Below, piece after piece: positions 39,425 to 48,231 of a stretch of 64,000 nucleotides of DNA. The position numbers and the translations under genes are program-made. The notes beneath the pieces are model-generated. The model had not been told where the DNA came from, searched no databases, and saw only the letters and a list, made by a program, of their open reading frames with translations. Origin of the DNA: DASYDU01 sp050248495 (GTDB lineage Bacteria; Planctomycetota; Planctomycetia; Pirellulales; Lacipirellulaceae); the NCBI GenBank assembly GCA_050248495.1, contig JBFWSG010000005.1:1-64000 (forward strand), given 5' to 3'. The first letter of the stretch is position 1, and the number at the start of each line of letters is the position of its first letter.

Positions 39425-40255
39425 ATGTTGCATCGTTTGAGCCTCGCCCTGGTTCTCGCCACGGGTTTTGCGTCGTTCGCCTCCGCTCAGGTGGTCCGCT
39501 TCGAAACGACCGTCGGCAGCTTCGACATGGTGCTGAACCCGACCAACAACCCGGTGCTGCAGGCCCACGTGGACAACATGCTGCACTACGTGGAAAACAA
39601 CAGCTACAAGAGCAGCTGGATCAACCGGGCGGCCGAAGACTTCGTGCTGCAGATGGGCGGGTTCTATTCACACACCAAGCGGGTGCCGATCGACATTTCC
39701 AGCACGCGACCGGTGGCCACGATCGACCCGGTACCGGGCGAGCCGGCGTCGGAAAATCCGGGGCTCTCGAACACGCGCGGCACGGTGTCGCTGGCCTTGC
39801 CGGGCAGCGCCGGGGGCACGAATCAGGACGGCGGCACGAGCAGCTTCTTCGTGAATCTGGGCACCAATGAATTCTTGGATGCCGACTTCACGGTGTTCGC
39901 CGCGATTCCGGACATGACCACCGTCGACAAGATCATGGGCCTGATGCAGACAGACCTGACCGCCGATCCGGATTTCGGCGCAGGCAACGGCAACCTGGGC
40001 TTCAGCGACGTGCCGCTCGAAGACAACGGCTTTCAGGTGTTCATCCGCCGCACGTTTGTGATCAACGACACGCTGGAGATCGCCCGGGCCCAGGCCGGGG
40101 TGCAAGCGATCATGGCCGCTTCGCTCGCAGGTGGCGGAAACGGCGGCGGTGGATCTGCGTCGGCTCCCGTCGTATCGAGCGTCGTGCCCGAGCCGGCGAG
40201 CGGGCTGCTTTGCCTCGGCGGAATCGCGCTGCTTCCTCGGCGCCGCCGCCGCTAA
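39425..40255 (+). CDS. Exported cyclophilin-type peptidyl-prolyl isomerase with PEP-CTERM tail
   Basis: A 276-residue protein: signal peptide at about 1-22, a cyclophilin domain at about 25-225, and a Gly-rich linker. The C-terminus is Val-Pro-Glu-Pro-Ala then a hydrophobic stretch and a run of five Arg, the PEP-CTERM sorting signal recognised by exosortases. Cyclophilin marks are Phe-Val-Leu-Gln-Met-Gly-Gly near 72 and Gly-Gly-Thr-Ser-Ser-Phe-Phe-Val-Asn near 139-147; the catalytic Arg (usually in Phe-His-Arg) is replaced here by an unusual Trp-Ile-Asn-Arg. The ATG at 39425 is used. It is convergent with the giant surface protein. Confidence 0.83.
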   Translation: MLHRLSLALVLATGFASFASAQVVRFETTVGSFDMVLNPTNNPVLQAHVDNMLHYVENNSYKSSWINRAAEDFVLQMGGFYSHTKRVPIDISSTRPVATIDPVPGEPASENPGLSNTRGTVSLALPGSAGGTNQDGGTSSFFVNLGTNEFLDADFTVFAAIPDMTTVDKIMGLMQTDLTADPDFGAGNGNLGFSDVPLEDNGFQVFIRRTFVINDTLEIARAQAGVQAIMAASLAGGGNGGGGSASAPVVSSVVPEPASGLLCLGGIALLPRRRRR

Positions 40256-40263
40256 GCCGGCGC

Positions 40264-43200
40264 CTACGGCAACACCGGCATCGGCACTGGCCCGGTGATA
40301 TCTTCGAAGTCCGTGATGATCGGATCGAAGTTAATGGTTCCAACGTTGTTGGCGTCTGCGTTGTCACGATCGACCACGCCGAAGTTGAAGCCGGCACCTT
40401 TGTTGGTGGTTTGCAGGTGGTAGACGCCGGCCGCGCCCGCGTTGTTGTTGTCGAGATCGAGGTCGATCCGGGTACTCGTACCATCGCTCTGCATGAAGAG
40501 CTCGTCGCCGCCGGAATTCGTGATCGTGTTATTCACGATATTGGCGTTGAAGGCCGCGCCGCCGGAGACCCGGATGTCGGCCGTGGCCAGCGCGCCGCTG
40601 TCGGACATCGAGTTGCCGGAGAGCAGGAAGTCGATCGTGGCGTTGGTGCCGTTGGCGGTGACGACCAGCGCCTGGCCGTTGGCGGCGTTGAACGTCGAGT
40701 TGTTGCGGATGATGACGTCGGCGTCCTCGGAGTTGGCGCCGAAGGCCAGCACGATGCCGTTGGCGGCGCCCGAAGTGGTGATCGACGAATTCTCGACCAG
40801 CATGTCGAAATCGCCGCTGCCGTTGATGTTCATCGTGGTGGTGCCACTAATCGTGCTGTTGGTGAAGCGGTAGTCGAGGGCGGCGCTGTCGATCGTGGCG
40901 GCCGTGACGTTGGCGCCGGTGATCGTGCTGCCGCTGATGCGGAAGTCGACGTTGGCGTTATCCTGGGCGTCGATGTCGATCGCGTCGCTGGTGGTAAGAT
41001 TGTTCAGCGTCACGTTGACGACATTGGCACTCGTATTGGCGTCGAGTTCGACGGCCTGGCCGGCAACGGTGGTCAGCGTCGTGTTGGTGGCGGTGAAGTT
41101 GACCGCGCCGCTGCCGGTCACATTCATGTTCACGCCATCCTGGCCAACGGTGGCGAAGTCGGTGTCCGTGGCCGTGATCGTGACTGCGCCGGTGCCCGAC
41201 TGGGCGACGGCGATACCATTCTGACCGACGGTGGTCATGTCCGTGTCGGTCATCGTCACGTTGAGCGTTCCCGAGCTGGACGCGTCGATGTTGACGCCGT
41301 GCCGTCCGGCGTTGGTCGCATCGACGTTGTCCAGGTTGACGACCGACGCGGCCGTGCTGCTCTTCGTGATGGCCACGGCGTCCGCGGTCGCACCACTGGC
41401 ATTGACGACGTTGATGTCGTGGAGCGCGACGTTGGCCGCGTTCGAGATGATGATCGCCGTCCCGGTGGAGGTGAGCGACCCGCCGGCGCCGTCCGCACCG
41501 GTCGTGGTGCCGATATCGACCTGGCCGCCGGTCAAATTCTGCAACAGGATCGCGTTGAGCGGCCCGCCGCCGGCCCCGGAGACGTTGACGCTGGCGAAAT
41601 CGATGTTGCTGATGTTCATGTCGACGAGTTGCAAACCCGTCCCGTTGACAGTCTTGATCGTATTGTTGTTGCCAGTAACAGATACAGTACCTCCGCCGGT
41701 AGCGACGAAGCCTCGGCCAGTTCCCGTAGTTTCGATCGACAAGCTGGCGAAGGTGATCGTGGCATTGGTGCCGCCGAAGTCGTTATCTTCCAGTCGAACC
41801 GCGTCGTTCGTGGTTGTATCAAGGTCGTTGGTGCCAAGGAAGCTAATCGAACCTGTGCCGTTGTCTTCCACGAGAATGCCCTGGCCGCTGTCGACGATCG
41901 AGCTGGTGGACGAGAACTGGACCGCTCCGCCGGTGCGATTGTGGATGTGGACGGAACGGCCGGCCGTGTTGGTGATGTCGCCGTTGTAAGTGACGTTGCC
42001 GGTTCCGGCGTTGACCTCGAAGTCGGTTCCGCCAAACTCGGCGATCGACGTGTCCGCGTCGAAGGTGACTGTGGCATTGCTGTCGGCAATCTGGACGCCC
42101 TGGGCGGTGCCGCTGGCGGTATCGCCGTCGATTGTCGTGCCGTTGACGTTGATCGTACCCGCGTCGACCATGTTGACGCGAATACCGAACTCCGTGGCGT
42201 TGTTGATCGCCACGTCGTTGATCGTCATGTTCAGCGTGTCGGTGGCGCCGTTGTCGCCCTGGATGTCGATGCCTCTGGTGCTGCCGGCGGTCGTTGTGTT
42301 GCCGATCACCAGGTCGTTCAAATTGACCGTCTGGGTGCCGGTCGTCGTCTTGCGGACCGAGACGCCCGTTTGGCCCGGCGAATCGATGCTGATCGAACTG
42401 ACCGTCACGTTGGCCGAATTCTCGATGTAGATGGCCTCGTTGGCCGTGTTGGTGATGCTGCCGCTGTCGCCCGGATCGTCGCCCAGCGTTCCGAGGACGA
42501 TCGGGCCGTTGGTGTTGTTTACGAGGCGGATGCCGTTGGTCGCCGAACCGGTGACGTTGACTTCGGAGAAGTTGACGCCGGTCGTATTGATGTTCATTCC
42601 TTCGATGTCGACGCCGGCGCTGCCGTTGGTGGTGACGGTGTTGGTGGTGCCGGAGACGGTAAGCATGCCGCCGCCGGTGGCCTCGAAGCCGGTGGAGTTG
42701 GCGCCGTCGGTGGTGATGGCGACCAGGCCGCTGAAACTGATGTCCGTCGTGCCGTTGGTGGCCAGCTGGATGCCGCGCGAGTTGGTGGTGTCGATGTCCA
42801 GGTCGCCGGAGAAGAGGACCGTGCCGGCGGTGTTGTTGCCGACGAAGATGCCGGTGCTGTTGGCGTTGTCGACGTCGGTCATGTCGCCGTTGAGCGTAAC
42901 CGAAGCGCTGGCGTTGGTGAGCTTCTGAATGGACACCAGGCGGCCGGTATCGTGGTTCGTGATGTTGCCGTTAACGATAATGTCGCCAGTGATGGCGTCG
43001 CCGCCGTTGGGCCCGATGTTGATCACCGCATCCGCACCTGCGGCCGGGTCGATGCTGTCAAACGTGACGGTGCTGTTGAGCGTAATCGTGCCAGCGGTCG
43101 CGCCCATTACGGCCAATCCTGAAAGCGTGCCGTTGGACAACTGTGAGCTGTTGCCGGTAAATGTTCCGTTGAAGTTGTTGAACCGCATGCCGCCGGCCAT

Positions 43201-45201
43201 GTCGGCGCCACCGTTCCAGGTCAGGCCGTTGTTGTTGGTGATCGTGGTCGCGGAATCGGTGCTGACGTTGTTAAAGTGAAGCGCGTAGCCGGTATTATTG
43301 AAGATATCGATGTTGGTGAGTGTGACGTCGCCGTCGAAGTCGTTGGCCATAGTGCCTTCGAATACCAGGACGCCAGAGGACAAGTCTCCACCACCCGATC
43401 CGGCAGCCCCCGCGGTGCCGTTGGTATAGTTGGTGATCGTGGCGGTGCGGTTGTTGTGTGTGTTGCGGAGCCAGACGCCAATGTTGCCGCCGTTCTGGCT
43501 GTCGACGTTGCTGATCGCGATAGTCTCCTGGAGCGTGACGTTTGGATCCGTAACGTCGGTGGTGGTCGCCGAATTGATGTCGATCTCCACTCCGGCCATG
43601 TTGTCGAAATTGACGTCGGCAATCGTCACGTTGCCAGCGACGGTGGAAAGTGCCGGGTTGTCCTCATCCGGCCGGGTCAGCGGTGTGAACTGGATGCCGG
43701 TGCCGGAGACGTTCGAGAAATCCAGGTCGTGAATGTTCGGATTGCCGGCGCCGGTGCCCGGCGAGAAGATACCTTCCGCTCCGGCGGCACTGCCGGTGCC
43801 ATCGATATTGAAGTTCGCCACTTCGTTCGTGTCGGCCAGCCGCACTGCGCCAGGACCGGTCGTCCCTTGGATGATAGAGCGGGCGAAGTCGCGCGAGCCC
43901 GGCCGCGTTTCGGGCAGTACGACGTTGCCCTGCTCTTGGGTGGCGACCACGAAGAACTCGCCGTTGCCTTCACCCAAAAGCCGCTGGTTGTCCTGCAGCA
44001 CAAGCGTGTTCTGATTCTGGAAAACGCTCTGGGACCAGAGCAGGACGATGTCGTTTTCGATGCTATTGGCCTGCACATTACCGACGTTGTTGAGCGGATG
44101 TTCGAATGTGCCGTCGCCGCCGCTGGGGGCGTCGCTATATACGTGCACGATGCGGATTGGCTCGCCGTCAGTGCCGGTAAGCGGAGTGCCGCCCACCTCC
44201 TGCGTCCGCCGCAAGGCGACGTAGTCGTTGCGCATCACTGGCTCTCGCATGCGGTCCGGGAGTCCGCATGCCGGCTGGAAGTTGTTACGTGTGCGGCCGA
44301 CAAACCAGGTGACCTGAAAGGCCGCGTTGGTCTTGAAGATGTCGTCGTTGGAAACTGCGATCTGCGCCAACAGGTCCGGATAGGCGTAACCGCGGAAGCC
44401 CGCGCGGTAGCCGAGCGTGTCCTCTTCGTCGTTCACCAGGGTGTAGGGGCCGGCAAAGGCCCAGGCGTCGCGGTCCGAGAGGAGCCGGGCGGCGACTTCC
44501 GCTTCGGCGACGTAGAAAGAAGTGTTGCGGTCGGCGACTGCTTCTTCGACGAGGAAGTTCTGGTCGTAGCTGATGTTGCCGGTCGGCGTGAAGCTGCCCA
44601 GCTGCGATTTCTGGCCCACGGGGATATACCCATTGACGCGCAAGTCCCAACGGTCGCCAAGGGACTCGAAGCTCAGGCCGATTTGCGGGAAAAAGTTGCC
44701 GGATTCGGTACTGGTTCCGTCGGTCCAGAAGCTGAAGCCGGTGATCCGTTCGGGCTCGATGGGGAAGGGCGACCAATGCAACCAACGGAAGCCCACGCCC
44801 AGGTTGTAGCCGACGCCGTTGACGTCGTTGAGCGTGACCTGGCCGTCGAAGAAGGCGATGGCATCTTCGAAATTCTGGATCTGCATCGTGCCGATGTCGA
44901 AGTTGCCGCGCCGATCCTGGCCGTAGCTTTCGGTGTTGTAGCGGAGGCGAAGCAGCGTGCCGAGTTCCTGAGAGAAGAACTCACCGCCGCCCGATTCCAT
45001 GACCGGGGCGCCCGCTTCAAAGGCGTCTTCCATCGCCGGCAGGTCGCCCATTTCCTGTGCGGAAGCACTACCCGCCGCCAGCGCGATCACGAGCGCGCAC
45101 GAAGCTGCGACGCAGCGGCAAATGCCGAAGCGGCGCGGCATGCCGCTGCGGTCCAGGCGTGATGTTCCGAGGAAATGATGTGCGCGACTTGCTTGATTCA
45201 C
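40264..45201 (-). CDS. Giant surface protein: inverse-autotransporter-like barrel plus beta-helix passenger
   Basis: A 1,645-residue protein. A signal sequence (about 28-48) precedes a ~280-residue region of amphipathic strands ending in Trp-Phe-Val-Gly-Arg, which resembles the N-terminal outer-membrane barrel of inverse autotransporters (intimin type). A linker with Asn-Gln-Asn-Thr-Leu-Val-Leu-Gln and Leu-Leu-Gly-Glu-Gly-Asn-Gly follows. More than 1,100 residues of Thr/Asn/Gly-rich beta-helix passenger come after, with a clear ~270-residue internal duplication. No PEP-CTERM or second anchor is seen. The GTG at 45201 is chosen because GGAG lies eight bases upstream. It is likely displayed on the cell surface for adhesion or binding. 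Confidence 0.8.
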   Translation of the reverse strand: MNQASRAHHFLGTSRLDRSGMPRRFGICRCVAASCALVIALAAGSASAQEMGDLPAMEDAFEAGAPVMESGGGEFFSQELGTLLRLRYNTESYGQDRRGNFDIGTMQIQNFEDAIAFFDGQVTLNDVNGVGYNLGVGFRWLHWSPFPIEPERITGFSFWTDGTSTESGNFFPQIGLSFESLGDRWDLRVNGYIPVGQKSQLGSFTPTGNISYDQNFLVEEAVADRNTSFYVAEAEVAARLLSDRDAWAFAGPYTLVNDEEDTLGYRAGFRGYAYPDLLAQIAVSNDDIFKTNAAFQVTWFVGRTRNNFQPACGLPDRMREPVMRNDYVALRRTQEVGGTPLTGTDGEPIRIVHVYSDAPSGGDGTFEHPLNNVGNVQANSIENDIVLLWSQSVFQNQNTLVLQDNQRLLGEGNGEFFVVATQEQGNVVLPETRPGSRDFARSIIQGTTGPGAVRLADTNEVANFNIDGTGSAAGAEGIFSPGTGAGNPNIHDLDFSNVSGTGIQFTPLTRPDEDNPALSTVAGNVTIADVNFDNMAGVEIDINSATTTDVTDPNVTLQETIAISNVDSQNGGNIGVWLRNTHNNRTATITNYTNGTAGAAGSGGGDLSSGVLVFEGTMANDFDGDVTLTNIDIFNNTGYALHFNNVSTDSATTITNNNGLTWNGGADMAGGMRFNNFNGTFTGNSSQLSNGTLSGLAVMGATAGTITLNSTVTFDSIDPAAGADAVINIGPNGGDAITGDIIVNGNITNHDTGRLVSIQKLTNASASVTLNGDMTDVDNANSTGIFVGNNTAGTVLFSGDLDIDTTNSRGIQLATNGTTDISFSGLVAITTDGANSTGFEATGGGMLTVSGTTNTVTTNGSAGVDIEGMNINTTGVNFSEVNVTGSATNGIRLVNNTNGPIVLGTLGDDPGDSGSITNTANEAIYIENSANVTVSSISIDSPGQTGVSVRKTTTGTQTVNLNDLVIGNTTTAGSTRGIDIQGDNGATDTLNMTINDVAINNATEFGIRVNMVDAGTINVNGTTIDGDTASGTAQGVQIADSNATVTFDADTSIAEFGGTDFEVNAGTGNVTYNGDITNTAGRSVHIHNRTGGAVQFSSTSSIVDSGQGILVEDNGTGSISFLGTNDLDTTTNDAVRLEDNDFGGTNATITFASLSIETTGTGRGFVATGGGTVSVTGNNNTIKTVNGTGLQLVDMNISNIDFASVNVSGAGGGPLNAILLQNLTGGQVDIGTTTGADGAGGSLTSTGTAIIISNAANVALHDINVVNASGATADAVAITKSSTAASVVNLDNVDATNAGRHGVNIDASSSGTLNVTMTDTDMTTVGQNGIAVAQSGTGAVTITATDTDFATVGQDGVNMNVTGSGAVNFTATNTTLTTVAGQAVELDANTSANVVNVTLNNLTTSDAIDIDAQDNANVDFRISGSTITGANVTAATIDSAALDYRFTNSTISGTTTMNINGSGDFDMLVENSSITTSGAANGIVLAFGANSEDADVIIRNNSTFNAANGQALVVTANGTNATIDFLLSGNSMSDSGALATADIRVSGGAAFNANIVNNTITNSGGDELFMQSDGTSTRIDLDLDNNNAGAAGVYHLQTTNKGAGFNFGVVDRDNADANNVGTINFDPIITDFEDITGPVPMPVLP

Positions 45202-45728
45202 GTCTGCAACTCCGTTCGCATCGAAAGCGCGCTTGCTTCACCAGAACGGCGCCGGCGCAACGCTTGCGGCAAGTCGCAAGCGCGGTTACGAGCGCGCGAT
45301 CGGTCGAACGCTTTCGAGGTGGTCCGTCATCCGCCGGAGTCCCTGCGGTCGCGCCGCCGAACTCCAACGTGCCTGAAGGGCAGTAGGAAAAGTCTGTCAA
45401 ACAATCGAAAAGTGGTAGAAGGCGTGCCTCTCCCTAAAGAGAAGCGGCGGGATACTACGGGCCTTGTCACGGCCTCGCAAGAGCAGTTTGTGGCGGTGCG
45501 ATCGTCAATTCGATGCGAGCGGGTAGGGAGCGCTCGTGAGCCGGAGCACGGCCAAGGCGTCTCGAGCACTTGGTCCAGGTAAGCCGGCTGGGATCAACGA
45601 CTTACGACCAGAGAATCGGACTGAAGCCCGGTCGTCGCGGTGTGAATAAAGTAAAATTAATGTGCTGTGGATATTGAAAAAACGAAAACATCATGCGACT
45701 ATGACTAAATAATAATGAGGTGCCGTCG
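45202..45728. other. Divergent regulatory region between the surface protein and DUF2089 genes
   Basis: About 530 bases with no supported gene. The right half (about 45640-45720) is strikingly AT-rich for this genome, with several A/T runs, which fits a promoter for the DUF2089 gene or a regulator-binding region. The left half is ordinary in composition. Confidence 0.45.
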
Positions 45729-46085
45729 ATGGCGATTACGAATCTTTGCCCGTACTGCAACGAGCCGATGGCAGTTGCTCGAATGAGCTGTCAGGGCTGT
45801 CACATCGCGGTGGACGCCAGCTTTCCCAGCCCGCGGCTGATGAATCTGCCCAGCGAGCACCAGCGGTTCATCGAGATCTTCATCCTTGCGGGCGGCAATT
45901 TGAAACTGCTCGCCGAGCAGGCGGGCGTCTCGTACCCGACCGTTCGTTCGCGGCTGGACAAAGTGATCGAGGCCCTCCGCGAGGAGATTGCTCGCACGTC
46001 AAAAGTGCGCGGCACGGTGCTCGACGCAGTGGGCGGCGGCGCCAGTGCATCGGACGAGGCCGCCAAGATTATCAAGTCGGTTTGA
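45729..46085 (+). CDS. DUF2089-family zinc-finger/HTH regulator
   Basis: A 118-residue protein with the DUF2089 layout: a zinc ribbon (Cys-Pro-Tyr-Cys near 7-10, Cys-Gln-Gly-Cys near 22-25), then a helix-turn-helix region Leu-Leu-Ala-Glu-Gln-Ala-Gly-Val-Ser-Tyr-Pro-Thr-Val-Arg-Ser-Arg-Leu near 60-76, and an Ala-rich helical tail. It is probably a DNA-binding regulator. The ATG at 45729 has GAGG eight bases upstream. A TPR membrane protein begins 41 bases downstream on the same strand, forming a two-gene unit. No target is known. Confidence 0.85.
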   Translation: MAITNLCPYCNEPMAVARMSCQGCHIAVDASFPSPRLMNLPSEHQRFIEIFILAGGNLKLLAEQAGVSYPTVRSRLDKVIEALREEIARTSKVRGTVLDAVGGGASASDEAAKIIKSV

Positions 46086-46125
46086 ACTTACCCGTGGAGG
46101 AAGCGTCTCGAAACGCCAATTGAAC

Positions 46126-47346
46126 ATGACACCTTCCACCTCTTCCCGCGACGAGCAGTCACGCTTGGACACCGCGCTCGCGGACCCGGACCAGTTGCTG
46201 CTCGACTCCTTGCGTTCCGACGAGCGGCGCCGACGTCGGCGCCGCCTCATTTTTGTTACCTCGTTGTTAGGAGGATTGATCATGACCACGACTATCGTGG
46301 CGGCGCTCGCCGGTTGGCTGACGCTAGCTGCGCCGCCGCCAGTCGAAGAAGCTGGCGGTGCTGCAAAAGCGGGCTCCGCCGCGCGAATTGCCGAAGCCGA
46401 TTCGCTTACGACTCAAGGCTGGCAAGCCTGGCAGCAAATGAAGTTTGCCGATGCGGTGCCGTTATTCGAAAAGGCCGTCGAACTGGACCCTGGTGCTGTC
46501 AACGCTTGGAACGGGCTGGGCTGGGCGCGGTTTAACAGCGGTCAAGCACGTGAAGCCATTCCGGCGTTTGAGAAGTGCATCTTGCTCGACCCCAAGCACC
46601 CGGCTGCCCTTAACGGCTTGGGGCAAATCTATCTGAGCCAAGGTGACTACAAGAACGCCGAACGTTATTTGAAGAAGGCGGCACCTAGAGCGCCGGCGGC
46701 GTGGTTTGGCTTGTCGCGCCTCTACCTGCTCACTGGCAAATACGACGACGCAGCGAAGTGGACTCGCAAGGCGCTCGGCGCACAGCCGGGCGACCCCATG
46801 CTCAAGGAAATGCTTGCTGCCGCAAAGGCCAAAGAACTTCCGCAGGAATTACGCGAAAAGATCGAACCTGTTGGCGGGCAGGGTGAAGACACGGCGTCGA
46901 CGCTCAACGCCCAGGGCTGGCGGCAATTCTTCAGCCACGATTTCGCGGCAGCAGAGGCCACGTTTCGCGAGCTACTTAAGCAGGATCCGGAGAACCTCGC
47001 CGCAATGAATGGACTCGGCTTTAGCTTGCTCAATCAGGGGAAGGCCGCGGCAGCCAAGCCCTACTTCGAGAAGTATCTGGCAAAAGAGCCAGAGGCGCCG
47101 GGGCCGCTCAATGGAATGGCGCGCTGTCTCAAAGAAGAAGGCAAACTCGATGAAGCGATCGCCGTCTGGGAGCGAGGTTACCAGCTCAGCCCGGGACCGA
47201 ACGACATCGCCTCCGAACTGGGCATGGCCTATCTCGAGAAGGGTGAGAAAGCCAAAGCGATTCCGCTCTTGGAACTGCTCGTCAAAGCCCAGCCTGACAA
47301 CGAGCGACTCGCCGAAGCGCTGGCGAAAGCACGGGGAGAAAAGTAG
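46126..47346 (+). CDS. TPR-repeat membrane-anchored protein
   Basis: A 406-residue protein. A basic stretch (six Arg in a row) and one transmembrane helix at about 43-66 place the N-terminus in the cytoplasm and the rest outside. Six or more TPR units follow, for example Ala-Trp-Asn-Gly-Leu-Gly-Trp-Ala-Arg-Phe and Ala-Leu-Asn-Gly-Leu-Gly-Gln-Ile-Tyr-Leu. TPRs usually bind partner proteins. It follows a DUF2089 regulator and is closed by a strong terminator (47474-47518). The start has a purine-rich segment (46096-46103) but poor spacing. Partner unknown. Confidence 0.8.
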   Translation: MTPSTSSRDEQSRLDTALADPDQLLLDSLRSDERRRRRRRLIFVTSLLGGLIMTTTIVAALAGWLTLAAPPPVEEAGGAAKAGSAARIAEADSLTTQGWQAWQQMKFADAVPLFEKAVELDPGAVNAWNGLGWARFNSGQAREAIPAFEKCILLDPKHPAALNGLGQIYLSQGDYKNAERYLKKAAPRAPAAWFGLSRLYLLTGKYDDAAKWTRKALGAQPGDPMLKEMLAAAKAKELPQELREKIEPVGGQGEDTASTLNAQGWRQFFSHDFAAAEATFRELLKQDPENLAAMNGLGFSLLNQGKAAAAKPYFEKYLAKEPEAPGPLNGMARCLKEEGKLDEAIAVWERGYQLSPGPNDIASELGMAYLEKGEKAKAIPLLELLVKAQPDNERLAEALAKARGEK

Positions 47347-47473
47347 CACTTTCTTGCTCGACAAGAAAAAGGGCGGCCGGCGACACCAAGTGAAATGGCT
47401 CCTTACCGTTGGCACGACAGGGCCAAATTGCGCGGCATCACCGACCACCGCAGTGTAATTCCCATCAATTCTA

Positions 47474-47518
47474 CGCCGCCGCCGGCAGGCCACAACTCGC
47501 CGGCGGCGGTTCTTTTTT
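47474..47518 (+). terminator. Intrinsic terminator of the DUF2089/TPR unit
   Basis: Stem arms CGCCGCCGCCGGC (47474-47486) and GCCGGCGGCGG (47499-47509) form eleven G-C pairs, followed by TTCTTTTTT. It lies about 130 bases past the TPR gene. Confidence 0.85.
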
Positions 47519-47537
47519 CACTTTGTCGTCGCCTTGC

Positions 47538-47543
47538 TATAAT
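47538..47543 (+). promoter_or_regulatory. Possible -10 box (TATAAT) for the Uma2 gene
   Basis: TATAAT at 47538-47543 is 50 bases upstream of the Uma2 start, right after the previous gene's terminator, in a good place for a promoter. A weak -35-like TTTTCA lies 17 bases upstream. Confidence 0.5.
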
Positions 47544-47592
47544 CGATTGGCATCCCGAGGCCTGCTTATCTCTTTGTGACCAAGTTGGGTGA

Positions 47593-48222
47593 ATGAATTT
47601 GGACGTTCAACTTCCCACATCTGTAGCCGGAACTGCGCCGGCAATCGTCCCGCTGGTCACCGGCGGCAGGCCGGCACGGCGATTCACCGTCGACGAGTAT
47701 CATCGGATGATCGAGACCGGCATCCTGACGGAGAATGATCGCGTCGAACTCCTGGATGGATGGATTTTAGAGATGTCTCCCATTGGACCACCCCATGCGA
47801 CTTGTGTAGCGCTTGTCGCCGAGACTTTACAAGCGGTTCTGCCCTCCGGATGGCATATTCGATTGCAGTCGCCAATCACACTCCAAACGAGTGAGCCGGA
47901 ACCAGACATCACCGTCGTACAGGGGAACATACGAGACCACGTCACACATCATCCCACGGGGGCAGAGATCGCGCTGATAGTCGAAGTGGCCGACTCATTG
48001 CCGGATTACGACCGCAATTCAAAACGTCCGCATTACGCGGCGGCGGGAATCCCGGAGTACTGGATCGTCAACTTTAACGATCGGCAGCTTGAGGTCTACC
48101 GAGGTCCCGTGGCGGGCGGTGACTACTTGAGGCCAAATGTGCTCGACGAATCGAGTGCCGTCCAACTGTCGCTGGCTGGGCGAGTTGTTGGCGCGCTTCG
48201 GGTAGCCGATATGCTCCCATAA
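47593..48222 (+). CDS. Uma2-family (DUF820) putative restriction-endonuclease-fold protein
   Basis: A 209-residue protein of the Uma2/DUF820 family, a PD-(D/E)xK nuclease-fold group. Marks: Phe-Thr-Val-Asp-Glu-Tyr-His-Arg-Met near 31, Val-Glu-Leu-Leu-Asp-Gly near 51, Glu-Pro-Asp-Ile-Thr-Val-Val near 103, Leu-Ile-Val-Glu-Val-Ala-Asp-Ser near 126, and Ala-Gly-Ile-Pro-Glu-Tyr-Trp-Ile-Val. The Asp and Glu of the active site are present. The family is abundant in cyanobacteria and planctomycetes, with unproven roles. Single gene, ending nine bases before the convergent purU stop. Confidence 0.85.
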   Translation: MNLDVQLPTSVAGTAPAIVPLVTGGRPARRFTVDEYHRMIETGILTENDRVELLDGWILEMSPIGPPHATCVALVAETLQAVLPSGWHIRLQSPITLQTSEPEPDITVVQGNIRDHVTHHPTGAEIALIVEVADSLPDYDRNSKRPHYAAAGIPEYWIVNFNDRQLEVYRGPVAGGDYLRPNVLDESSAVQLSLAGRVVGALRVADMLP

Positions 48223-48231
48223 AGCGGCCAA

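Noticed and set aside
40210..43122. Long open frame (about 970 codons) on the plus strand opposite the giant surface gene
   Set aside because: It is antisense to a protein with clear signal, barrel and repeat features, and is Val/Gly/Asp-rich as expected for the complement of Thr/Asn/Gly-coding repeats. No family motif.
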